From assembly GCF_019263585.2 (NCBI RefSeq), contig NZ_JADQDF010000001.1, forward strand, positions 1,736,001 to 1,800,000: a stretch of 64,000 bases of DNA. The letters run 5' to 3'. Shown here in pieces: positions 18,513 through 25,644 of this stretch. How positions within the stretch are numbered: position 1 is the stretch's first letter; each line of letters starts with the position of its first letter. The notes below the pieces were generated by a model. The model had not been told where the DNA came from and made no database searches. It saw only the letters and a program-made list of their open reading frames with translations. The DNA is from Pseudonocardia oceani (GTDB lineage Bacteria > Actinomycetota > Actinomycetes > Mycobacteriales > Pseudonocardiaceae). Made by a program: the position numbers and the translations under genes.

Positions 18513-19388
18513 TCAGCGGAGCCGGGCGTCGAGTGCGTCGAGCAGGTCGGCCGATCCGATGGAGTCGACCTTCCGCACGAAGTACTGCTCCGAACGCAGC
18601 ACCGCGTCCAGGTCGGCGGAGGTCCGTATCCCCTTCAGCGAGTGGTCGACGTAGTGGTGGTTGCTGAAGTCGGCGGTGACCCGACCGGCTCGGTCCGCCA
18701 GGACCGGGTCAGCGGTCTCCTCCCGCCACCGGCTGTTCCAGAGCAGCGTCTGCAGGAAGGTCTCGTCGGGGGCCTGGGTGTGTCGGAAGGGCCCGGCCAC
18801 CCCCGGTTCGGCCGCCATGCTGAGCAGGTCCTTCACGCAGTCGGCGGTGAGCGAGGTCCACTGGCTCCCTGCGACGGGGACCAGCGGGGCGAAGCTCGTC
18901 GCGCTCCGCCGCGGTGCCGCGGTGGCGATGCCGCGGCGCAGCGCGGCCCTCGCCAGGCGGAGCGGCCCGCCACCGGCGGGGATGGCGTCGAACAACCACC
19001 GCTTCGTCACCTGGCCGGCTGCGGGCGTCCCGTCGAGGAGCCGGGCGGCCCGGCAGTGCTGGCGGTGCGGGGCGTCCGCGAGGTGCGCGACGAACTCCGC
19101 GACGGGCCGGGCCGGGTAGCACCGGCCGGACAGCAGCACGACGTGGTCGAGCGGGTCGGCGATCGCCAGCGCCGCTGCGTAGAGCCGCGTCGTGGCGCGG
19201 ACGACGGAGAAGCCGCCCCAGCGGACCGCGACCCGGTCGGTCACCCAGGTGGCCGACGGCAGCCGGGGAAAGGCTCCTACCGGTGACCGCGCGTCGAGGT
19301 GGACCACGATGGGATGGGGGGCGAGGCGCTCCACCAGTCGGGCGAGCAGCGGTGGGTCGTCGTGGGCGAGGATCCCGAAGACGGGCAT
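18513..19388 (-). CDS. GT14-like glycosyltransferase, second copy
   Basis: A 291-residue GT14-like protein: PVFGILAHDDPPLLARLVERL, PIVVHLDARSP, VRWGGFSVVRATTRLYAAAL, DHVVLLSGRCYPARP (equivalent to the SxxDYPL motif, with Cys in place of Asp), GSQWTSLTADCVKDLL and APDETFLQTLLWNS, which carries the catalytic-region Asp-Glu. AGGAGGT before the ATG at 19388 is one of the strongest ribosome sites in the locus, so translation is not coupled to the gene upstream. It differs in length and motif detail from the GT14 gene at 17386 and is probably specific for another linkage. Confidence 0.75.
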   Translation of the reverse strand: MPVFGILAHDDPPLLARLVERLAPHPIVVHLDARSPVGAFPRLPSATWVTDRVAVRWGGFSVVRATTRLYAAALAIADPLDHVVLLSGRCYPARPVAEFVAHLADAPHRQHCRAARLLDGTPAAGQVTKRWLFDAIPAGGGPLRLARAALRRGIATAAPRRSATSFAPLVPVAGSQWTSLTADCVKDLLSMAAEPGVAGPFRHTQAPDETFLQTLLWNSRWREETADPVLADRAGRVTADFSNHHYVDHSLKGIRTSADLDAVLRSEQYFVRKVDSIGSADLLDALDARLR

Positions 19389-19467
19389 GTCTGACCTCCT
19401 CTCCGGCTTCGCGAGTTCACGAAGGGGAAACGCCGGAGAAACATGGAACGCGGGGAGCGGACGGTGT

Positions 19468-21261
19468 TCAGGGAATGCGGTGGGGAATGGCGCGACCATT
19501 CGTGCGGGGAGTCGGTGCACCGTTCTTCGCCACGTGCCGGTTGGGTGCCGGCGCGGCTCGCGGTGACGACGACCGCTCCGTCGACGGTCGGTGCCGGGCG
19601 GGTCTCTCCCGTGGAGCCGGCACCAGTCCGGTGACGACGGGCACGGGAACCGTCGGCGGATCGGCCGCCGGTTCGGGCGGGCGGGCGGGCGGGGCGGGCT
19701 CGACCGATCGCACCCGGGTCGGGGGGCGGACGTCCCGGACCGGGGTGTCGGGCACGGCCGGCACCACCGCCCAGGTCGGCGGCGCCGGTTCGACCGGCGG
19801 GATCGCCGCGAACTCGGCAGGCCGGACCGGCGCGGCGCGCTCGGGCACCTCGTCGGAGCGGTCGGCGCCCACCTGGGTGTACGGCGGAGGCGCCGCGGCC
19901 TGCGGCGCCATGGTGAACACGGTGCCCAGCAGCGAGGCCGAGATCGTCTCCAGCGCGTCGCGGGCGGCCGTGACCTGCGCCGTACGGGTCCGGCGGTACC
20001 GGCACACGAGGATCGCCCCGTCCGTGGCGGGCGCCAGGACTGCGGCGTCGGTGACCGGTAGCAGCGGCGGGGAGTCGACCAGCACGTACTGGTAGGTCTC
20101 ACGCACCTCGCGGAGCAGTGCCTCCATCTCGGCGGATGCCAGCAGCTCGCTCGGGTTGGGCGGGAGCGGCCCGGACGCCAGCACGTCGACGTCGCCCCCG
20201 GACCACCTCTGGATGGCACTGCCCACCGGCACCCGACCCGAGAGCACGGTGGTCAACCCGACTGCACCCTCCAGACCGAGCAGCTCCGCGACCTTGGGCC
20301 GCCGCAGGTCGGCGTCGACGACGAGCACCTTGTTGCCCGCCGATCCCAGCGAGATCGCCAGGTTGCAGACCGTGGTGGTCTTGCCCTCGCCCACCACCGA
20401 GCTGGTGACCACGATGACCTTGCAGGCACTGCCGACGCGGATGTAGCGCAGGTTCGTGCGCAGGTGGCGGTAGGCCTCGGCCTCGGGCGACCGCGGGGAG
20501 TCCCGGACCGCGAGCGGCCGGTCCCGCACCCGCGGGTCGAGTGCCACCGTTCCGAGGACCGGGGCCCGGGCGACGGCGGCGAGCTGCTCGACCGACTTGA
20601 CCGAGGTGTCCAGCCCGTGCCGCGCCATGGCCGCCGCCACGCCCAGACCGAGGCCCAGGAGCAGGCCGACGGCGAGGTACACGGCGGGACCCGCGCCGGA
20701 CGGGGCGCCGGGAGGCTCGGCGGGGTCGACGACCCGCACGCTGATCTCCGCCTCCCCGCCGCCCGTCGGACGCTCGAGGTCGTCGACCAGCGCGATGAAC
20801 GCCTGTCCGACGGCGTTGGCGAGTTCGGCGGCCCGTACCGGCGAGCGGTCCTCGACCGCGATGCCGATGAGCACCGATTCGGGCACGCTCGTGGAGCTGA
20901 TGCGCGAAGCCAGCGCGCTCGGGGTCTCCGAGAGGCGGAGGTCCTCGATGACGGTCCTGGCCACCCGCTCGCTGCGCACGAGCTCGACGTAGGACGTGAC
21001 GCGCTGCTGGGAGAGCAGACCGCCCTGGTAGGCGGAGTCCTCCGCGGCGGACGGGCGCGCCGACACGTAGGTGGTGAGGGTGGCCGTGTACGCGGGCGGT
21101 CTCACCGCGGCCAGCGCCCCGGCAGCGGCGACGGTCAGGAGCACCACGGCGACCGCGGTCGTCCAGTGCTCCCGGAGCACCCGGAGGTACTGCCGCGGCG
21201 TCATGCGTCGGACATCGCCGGAATCCGCAACGCAGTCACCTCCCGCCTCCACCCGGTCCAT
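19468..21261 (-). CDS. Wzz/Wzc-like polysaccharide co-polymerase with tyrosine autokinase domain
   Basis: A 597-residue BY-kinase. The N-terminal chain-length (Wzz) domain is bounded by membrane helices at about 37-54 and 190-213. The cytoplasmic P-loop kinase follows, with Walker A VVGEGKTTT (Lys near 294), Walker A' VLVVDADLRRP and Walker B YVLVDSPPLLPVTDA. It would control polymer length and export together with the phosphatase upstream. The last 130 residues are Pro-rich (PPVEPAPP, PPARPPEP) and contain a single Tyr (PPPYTQ), whereas classical Wzc/CpsD proteins end in a Tyr cluster. The start is uncertain: the in-frame ATG at 21204 (MTPRQYLRVLREHW) is an equally good choice, and neither has a strong ribosome site. 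Confidence 0.88.
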   Translation of the reverse strand: MDRVEAGGDCVADSGDVRRMTPRQYLRVLREHWTTAVAVVLLTVAAAGALAAVRPPAYTATLTTYVSARPSAAEDSAYQGGLLSQQRVTSYVELVRSERVARTVIEDLRLSETPSALASRISSTSVPESVLIGIAVEDRSPVRAAELANAVGQAFIALVDDLERPTGGGEAEISVRVVDPAEPPGAPSGAGPAVYLAVGLLLGLGLGVAAAMARHGLDTSVKSVEQLAAVARAPVLGTVALDPRVRDRPLAVRDSPRSPEAEAYRHLRTNLRYIRVGSACKVIVVTSSVVGEGKTTTVCNLAISLGSAGNKVLVVDADLRRPKVAELLGLEGAVGLTTVLSGRVPVGSAIQRWSGGDVDVLASGPLPPNPSELLASAEMEALLREVRETYQYVLVDSPPLLPVTDAAVLAPATDGAILVCRYRRTRTAQVTAARDALETISASLLGTVFTMAPQAAAPPPYTQVGADRSDEVPERAAPVRPAEFAAIPPVEPAPPTWAVVPAVPDTPVRDVRPPTRVRSVEPAPPARPPEPAADPPTVPVPVVTGLVPAPRERPARHRPSTERSSSPRAAPAPNRHVAKNGAPTPRTNGRAIPHRIP

Positions 21262-21341
21262 CTGTGGACTAGTCCGCCGTTCGCGGCGTTTCGTTACCAG
21301 AAGTGGGCGGATACCGGAATTGATGCGGCAAAGGCGCGAAA

Positions 21342-21956
21342 TCAGCGGCTGTTCGGACTAATGCTGCTGACGATCGACCACGTTGCGGTACCGATCGCGT
21401 CGGCGGCCCGACGATGGTCATCGCGGGTACCGCCGACCGGGTCGGGGATGTCATCGCTCCCGCGGTCACGCGCCGTCACCAGACCGCGGTGCACGCGAGC
21501 GAACTCGACCAGCTCGTGCGCACGGACCACCGGTGACCGCGACAGGGTCGAGGCGTCCATCGCCGCGGCCAGGCGGGCGAACTCCCGCAGTCCGAAGGTG
21601 ACGGGCAGTGCCTCCGGCGTCTGCTCGACGACGGCGGCGCAGTGCCGGCGCTCGGCCCCGAGCACGAGATCGGCCCGGGTGACGTGCTCGGGCTGCAGCT
21701 GCGTCACCACGAAGGCCTCCGCCGGGGAGGACAGGCCCCGGGCTCGGAGCTCGGCCCGCGTCAGCGGATGCATCGACCGACGCTGCGGAGGCACCGCGAC
21801 ACCGGCGCTGGACACGACGAACCCCGCGGCGGCAGGTCCCAGCCGCTCGTGCAGCGCTGCCCGCATCATGATCTCGGCGGTCGGCGAGCGGCACATGTTC
21901 GCCGTGCACACGACGAGCAGCCGGAAGCTCTGCTCTGCCTGGCGGTGCCGACCCAC
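21342..21956 (-). CDS. Low-molecular-weight protein-tyrosine phosphatase
   Basis: A 204-residue cytoplasmic phosphatase. The P-loop CTANMCRS (Cys17 to Arg23, the CX5R signature) is near the N-terminus and DIPDPVGG near residue 170 carries the general-acid Asp. It lies directly upstream of the tyrosine autokinase, the usual kinase/phosphatase pairing (Wzb-Wzc) that cycles phosphorylation during polysaccharide export. It is slightly longer than typical Wzb proteins because of a C-terminal helix extension. The GTG start has CAGGAT 6 bases before it, so leaderless expression is possible. Confidence 0.9.
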   Translation of the reverse strand: MGRHRQAEQSFRLLVVCTANMCRSPTAEIMMRAALHERLGPAAAGFVVSSAGVAVPPQRRSMHPLTRAELRARGLSSPAEAFVVTQLQPEHVTRADLVLGAERRHCAAVVEQTPEALPVTFGLREFARLAAAMDASTLSRSPVVRAHELVEFARVHRGLVTARDRGSDDIPDPVGGTRDDHRRAADAIGTATWSIVSSISPNSR

Positions 21957-22064
21957 CCGGGCATCCTGCCCCGTGCCGGCGGCCGGCCCGTCGGCAGGAG
22001 CGCGACGCGGGCGGGGCGGGGCGGGGCGGGCGTGTCGGGGTGGGCGGGCGGGGTGGGCGCGGCC

Positions 22065-22424
22065 TCAGCGGGGGCGCAGGCCGAAGCGCCGCCGCCGGGC
22101 CGCCTCCTGCAGCACCTCGAAGCTGCGGGTGGCCTCGGCGTCCAGCTCGTCCACCCGCGCCGGGTCGACGCCGGGGGCCGGGGCGGGCGGAGGGCGCAGG
22201 GTCAGCCACGACTCCTCCCACAGCATCTCCAGCGCCGCCTCCCACCGCACCGCCACGACCAGCCGGGTGAGGCCGGCGCGGGCGGCGGCCTCGCTCATCG
22301 CGTCGTGCTGGGCGACGCGGCGGTAGCCCAGCGCCGTGGCGCGCTCGGCGTCCTGCTCCCGCAGCTCCTGGGCGGCGCCGCTCAGGCCCTCCACGATGTC
22401 CTTGTACTCACGCGCCGCGCTCAC
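22065..22424 (-). CDS. 119-residue helical protein of unknown function (third gene of FtsK-like operon)
   Basis: Not recognised. The protein is highly charged and predicted to be almost all helix (for example EYKDIVEGLSGAAQELREQD, then RWEAALEMLWEESWLTL), with no signal peptide or membrane segment and an Arg-rich C-terminus. Its GTG start overlaps the FtsK-like gene's stop (GTGA), so it is translated with it. Size and helix content recall small partners or chaperones of FtsK/EccC-type ATPases; that is inference from position only. Confidence 0.7.
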   Translation of the reverse strand: MSAAREYKDIVEGLSGAAQELREQDAERATALGYRRVAQHDAMSEAAARAGLTRLVVAVRWEAALEMLWEESWLTLRPPPAPAPGVDPARVDELDAEATRSFEVLQEAARRRRFGLRPR

Positions 22425-25198
22425 GGCTCCTCCGACGACGGCACGATCACGACCTCCGGACGGGAGTGCTGGGCGCGGTCGTAGAACAGCCCGCGCCCGG
22501 GCCGCGGCGACCAGGACAGCATCATCCCCGGCACCAGCGCGCCGAGCTCGCTGCCCTGGACGTCGAGCGCCACCCACGCGCCGACGTCGTCGGGCGTCGC
22601 ACTGACCGACAGCGTCGACCGCAGCCGCGCCACGCTGCGCCACCACCCCAGCACGTGCACACCGGTCTCCGGGCCCGACCGCAGCACCCGGCGCAGCGCC
22701 TCGATCCCCTCGCGCTCCAGCACCGGGTCCGCCGCGTCGGCGCCGAGCAGCACCAGCAGCACCGGACGCCGGGACGCGCCACCGAGCCGGGCGACCACGT
22801 CGGCGGCGAGCGCCTCGACCCGCGCCCGCACCCCATCGAGCGCGACGACCTCAGGCGCGTGCCCGGCGGCGGTGAAGCGGGCCAGCAGTGCGCGGGCGTC
22901 GGCCAGCAGCGGCGCGACGACGACGTCGACCGACCCGGGCGGGTACTGCCCGGCCAGCGACCCGGCCGCCGCCCCGATGACGCGCCCGGCGTCCTCGGCG
23001 TCGGCGCCGAGCACGGCGACGTTGCGGCCGGGGGTGTCGGCGAGCGCGGCCGTGGCGGGGCGCCCGGCCACGTCGATGCACTGCCCGAGCAGCGCCTGCG
23101 GCGGGCCGCCCGCCGGCAGCAGCGGCAGCAGGTCGGCCACGGCGGGGGCGCGGCTGCCGTCGAACAGCACGGGCTCCGGCCGGCCGGCGGACCAGGTCCC
23201 GTGCAGCACGCGCTGCACCTCGTCGGTCGTGCCGCGGGCGGTGGCGTCGGGGATGCGCACGACCTCGTTGCCGTGGCGGACGCCGGAGTCGTGGTTGACG
23301 ATCGCGTGCCAGCGCGGGAGGTCCATCGCGGCCTCGTTGAGCTCGCCGAGCACCCGGCGCGCGCGGGGCAGCGCGATCCGCAGCACGAACTGCTCGAACA
23401 CCGCGGGCCGCCCCCAGAACGCCTCGATGCCGGACACGTCCTGGCTGGCCAGCACCAGGTGGATGCCCTGGCTGCGGCCGCGCCGGGCGACGTCCTCGAG
23501 CAGCGCGGTGGCCTTCTTCGTGACGTCGTCGCGCTCGGCGAACAGGAGCTGGAACTCGTCGATGACGGCGACGATCCGCGGCCACCGCCCGTCGGGATCG
23601 GCCCCGCGCAGCTCCTCCAGCTTCGTGACCTCGTGGTCCTTGGCGGCTTCGGCGCGGCGGCGCATCTCGTCGGCGAGGAACTGCAGCAGGGCCAGCCCGA
23701 ACTCGCGGTCGGTGTTGATGTTGACGCCGACCAGCCGGGCGTGCGGCAGCCACGTCGTGTCCCGGCGTCCGCGCGTGAACTGGGCGAACGAGACGCCCTC
23801 CTTGAAGTCCAGGAGGTAGAGCTCCAGCTCGTCGGGGTCGTACCGCGCGGCCATCGAGCTGATCATCGTCAGCAGCAGGTTGGTCTTGCCGGTACCGCTC
23901 GGACCGCCGATCAGGGCGTGCGGCGACTCGTCGGCCAGCACCACGTCCAGCGGCATCCCGTCGGCGAACCCGATCGGTGCGCGCAGCCCGGTGACCGACC
24001 GCTCGCGACCCCAGCGCCCGGGTCCGGGCAGCAGGTCGGCGAACGCGCGGGCGTGGCCGTGCTCGTGGGCGTCGGCGAGGACGTGCGCGGCGCGCGTGAC
24101 GGCGTCGCGGGGCAGCGGCGGGTCCGGCACGACGACGACGTGCTCCCCCGTCATCGACGACGTCGCCGCGCCGCCGTCGTGCAGCCGCACCGTCTCGTGC
24201 GGTGCCTGCAGCGTGACCGGCACGTCGACGAGCACGAGCGAGACGCCGGACGCGAGCCCGCCGCGCGAGATGCGCTGGAGCTGCCAGTGGTCCTCGTCGG
24301 CGAGCGGGCGGCCGTCGCCCACCAGCACCGTGACGATCCACGGCTTGACCCGCGTGCCCGTGGCGGCGACGTGCGAGGCCAGCGTGGGGTGCCCGTCGAT
24401 GAGCAGGCGGGTGTGCACGCGGCGGATCCGGTCGGACAGCTCCTCCAGCAGGTGGGAGAGCCGCCCGGGGTCGTGCACGGTGAGCAGGCCGCTGCGGGTG
24501 AGCGGGTAGAGGCCGGGGACGACGCCGGTGAACTGCCCGACGTCCCACACGTGCAGCCGCACGAGCCCGGGCGTGAAGTGGCTGACCACCCGCATCAGCA
24601 GCGTCTCGACGAGCGCCTCGGCCTGCGCCCGCCCGTCGCCGGTCGACGTGATCTGCAGGTGCGACTCGTCGAGCAGCGGCACCCCCACCGGCCACGTGAC
24701 GGGCGGGGTGAGCGACTTGCCGGCGGCGCGGGTCGCCGGCCCGATCCGCGCCTGCCCGATCCGCCCCTGCCCGATCCGCCCCTGCCCGATCCGCCAGAGC
24801 CCGGGCACCTCCTCGATGCCGTCGGCCTTGCCGACCTGCCCCAGCCAGCGGCCCGGCTCCAGCCCGGCCGACAGCGGCGCCGCCCGCTCCAGGAGCTCCG
24901 CCAATGCGGCGGGCCCGGTGCGCAGCCACGGGTCGAACGCGGCGGCGCGGTCGGCCTCCACCCGCGCGACGACGTCGGCGAGCTGCGGGTTGGCCAGCGG
25001 CACGGCGAGCGCGGGGTCGGCGCGGGCGTCGTCGAGGCCCTCGGTGCGCAGCCACTGCTCGACGAGGGTCTCCGCGTGCGCGCGGACCGCCGCGTCCTGC
25101 AGGCCGTCGGCGGCGCCCAGCGCGGCCGCGAGCGCGCCGTGGAGCTCGTCGAAGGCCTCGGTGATCCGCTGCTTGCGGCCGGACCGCCCACCCACCAT
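22421..25198 (-). CDS. Soluble FtsK/SpoIIIE-family ATPase
   Basis: A 925-residue protein without membrane helices. It has a helical N-terminus (about 1-130), a RIGQG-type tandem repeat (about 134-152), a beta-rich part (about 160-400) and one intact FtsK/SpoIIIE motor. The motor shows Walker A GGPSGTGKTN (Lys438), LDFKEGVSFAQF, and Walker B VAVIDEF (Asp547-Glu548) followed by RRGRSQGIHLVLASQ. A second RecA-like domain (about 700-900) is degenerate: VLGADAEDAGRV replaces Walker A. The arrangement recalls EccC ATPases of type VII secretion but lacks their N-terminal membrane anchor. GAGGT precedes the ATG. It sits between two small helical genes in one operon. DNA translocation and protein export are both possible; substrate unknown. 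Confidence 0.85.
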   Translation of the reverse strand: MVGGRSGRKQRITEAFDELHGALAAALGAADGLQDAAVRAHAETLVEQWLRTEGLDDARADPALAVPLANPQLADVVARVEADRAAAFDPWLRTGPAALAELLERAAPLSAGLEPGRWLGQVGKADGIEEVPGLWRIGQGRIGQGRIGQARIGPATRAAGKSLTPPVTWPVGVPLLDESHLQITSTGDGRAQAEALVETLLMRVVSHFTPGLVRLHVWDVGQFTGVVPGLYPLTRSGLLTVHDPGRLSHLLEELSDRIRRVHTRLLIDGHPTLASHVAATGTRVKPWIVTVLVGDGRPLADEDHWQLQRISRGGLASGVSLVLVDVPVTLQAPHETVRLHDGGAATSSMTGEHVVVVPDPPLPRDAVTRAAHVLADAHEHGHARAFADLLPGPGRWGRERSVTGLRAPIGFADGMPLDVVLADESPHALIGGPSGTGKTNLLLTMISSMAARYDPDELELYLLDFKEGVSFAQFTRGRRDTTWLPHARLVGVNINTDREFGLALLQFLADEMRRRAEAAKDHEVTKLEELRGADPDGRWPRIVAVIDEFQLLFAERDDVTKKATALLEDVARRGRSQGIHLVLASQDVSGIEAFWGRPAVFEQFVLRIALPRARRVLGELNEAAMDLPRWHAIVNHDSGVRHGNEVVRIPDATARGTTDEVQRVLHGTWSAGRPEPVLFDGSRAPAVADLLPLLPAGGPPQALLGQCIDVAGRPATAALADTPGRNVAVLGADAEDAGRVIGAAAGSLAGQYPPGSVDVVVAPLLADARALLARFTAAGHAPEVVALDGVRARVEALAADVVARLGGASRRPVLLVLLGADAADPVLEREGIEALRRVLRSGPETGVHVLGWWRSVARLRSTLSVSATPDDVGAWVALDVQGSELGALVPGMMLSWSPRPGRGLFYDRAQHSRPEVVIVPSSEEP
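24741..24800. repeat. Four tandem 15-bp units inside the FtsK-like gene
   Basis: Four consecutive units of the form CCGATCCGCCCCTGC (the last diverged) encode RIGQG/RIGQA/RIGPA repeats on the minus strand. Near-identity at the DNA level suggests recent slippage; copy number probably varies between strains. Confidence 0.8.
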
Positions 25199-25210
25199 GG
25201 GACTAGGACC

Positions 25211-25471
25211 TCAGATGCCGGTCGCGTAGCCCTGCGCGGTCTGCGTCGCGGCCGTGACGGTGTGCTGCACCTCGACGATGTCCGACATCGCCTTGGAGAG
25301 CAGGGCGATCGCCTCGTGCGCGGTGTCCTGCGCGCTGGACTCGGCGGTCTGCACCGTGGCCGCGCGGGCGTCCGCCAGCACGTCGTGGGCCTGCTGCAGG
25401 TGCCCGAGGCTCTGCAGCGCGATCTCGGCGGCCCGGGCCATGCTCGCCCGGACCTCGTCGACGCTCGCCAT
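25211..25471 (-). CDS. 86-residue helical protein of WXG100-like size (first gene of FtsK-like operon)
   Basis: Not recognised as a named family. The 86 residues (MASVDEVRASMARAAEIALQ onward) form two predicted amphipathic helices, Ala-rich and without Trp, so the W-x-G turn of true ESX substrates is missing. Length, helical-hairpin look and location immediately before an FtsK/EccC-like ATPase recall WXG100 proteins. The ATG is preceded by GGGGAGACG; twelve bases separate its stop from the ATPase start. It could be a secreted substrate or a structural partner of the ATPase; neither is demonstrated. Confidence 0.7.
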   Translation of the reverse strand: MASVDEVRASMARAAEIALQSLGHLQQAHDVLADARAATVQTAESSAQDTAHEAIALLSKAMSDIVEVQHTVTAATQTAQGYATGI

Positions 25472-25605
25472 CGTCTCCCCTCCCGTGGAACGGGGCCCCG
25501 CGGACGGCCCCGCCGACCCCGCGCGGACCTTAGCGCCCAGTGCACCGCACCCCGGACCGCCCCGCCACCGCGACGGGCCAGCAGTGGCCCCGGTCACGTC
25601 GCCCC

Positions 25606-25611
25606 GTTACC
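25606..25611 (+). promoter_or_regulatory. Probable -10 box of the Nramp-like gene (TACCTT)
   Basis: TACCTT matches the TANNNT -10 pattern 33 bases before the ATG, giving a short leader that carries the CCGGAG ribosome site. The 173-base gap (25472-25644) also has to hold the divergent promoter of the FtsK-like operon, which was not located. Confidence 0.35.
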
Positions 25612-25644
25612 TTGCCCGCACACACGTCGACGGGGGCCGGAGCG

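Noticed and set aside
5307-21956. Polysaccharide locus considered as a recent mobile island
   Set aside because: No integrase, transposase, tRNA or direct repeats flank it, and base composition looks like that of its neighbours by eye; transfer cannot be claimed.
24741-24800. Tandem repeat considered as a CRISPR or integration signal
   Set aside because: Units are contiguous 15-mers without spacers and stay in frame within a coding gene.
25211-25471. The 86-residue protein called a true WXG100/ESX substrate
   Set aside because: It lacks Trp altogether and no EccB/EccD/EccE or mycosin genes are present, so only the size and position resemble ESX.
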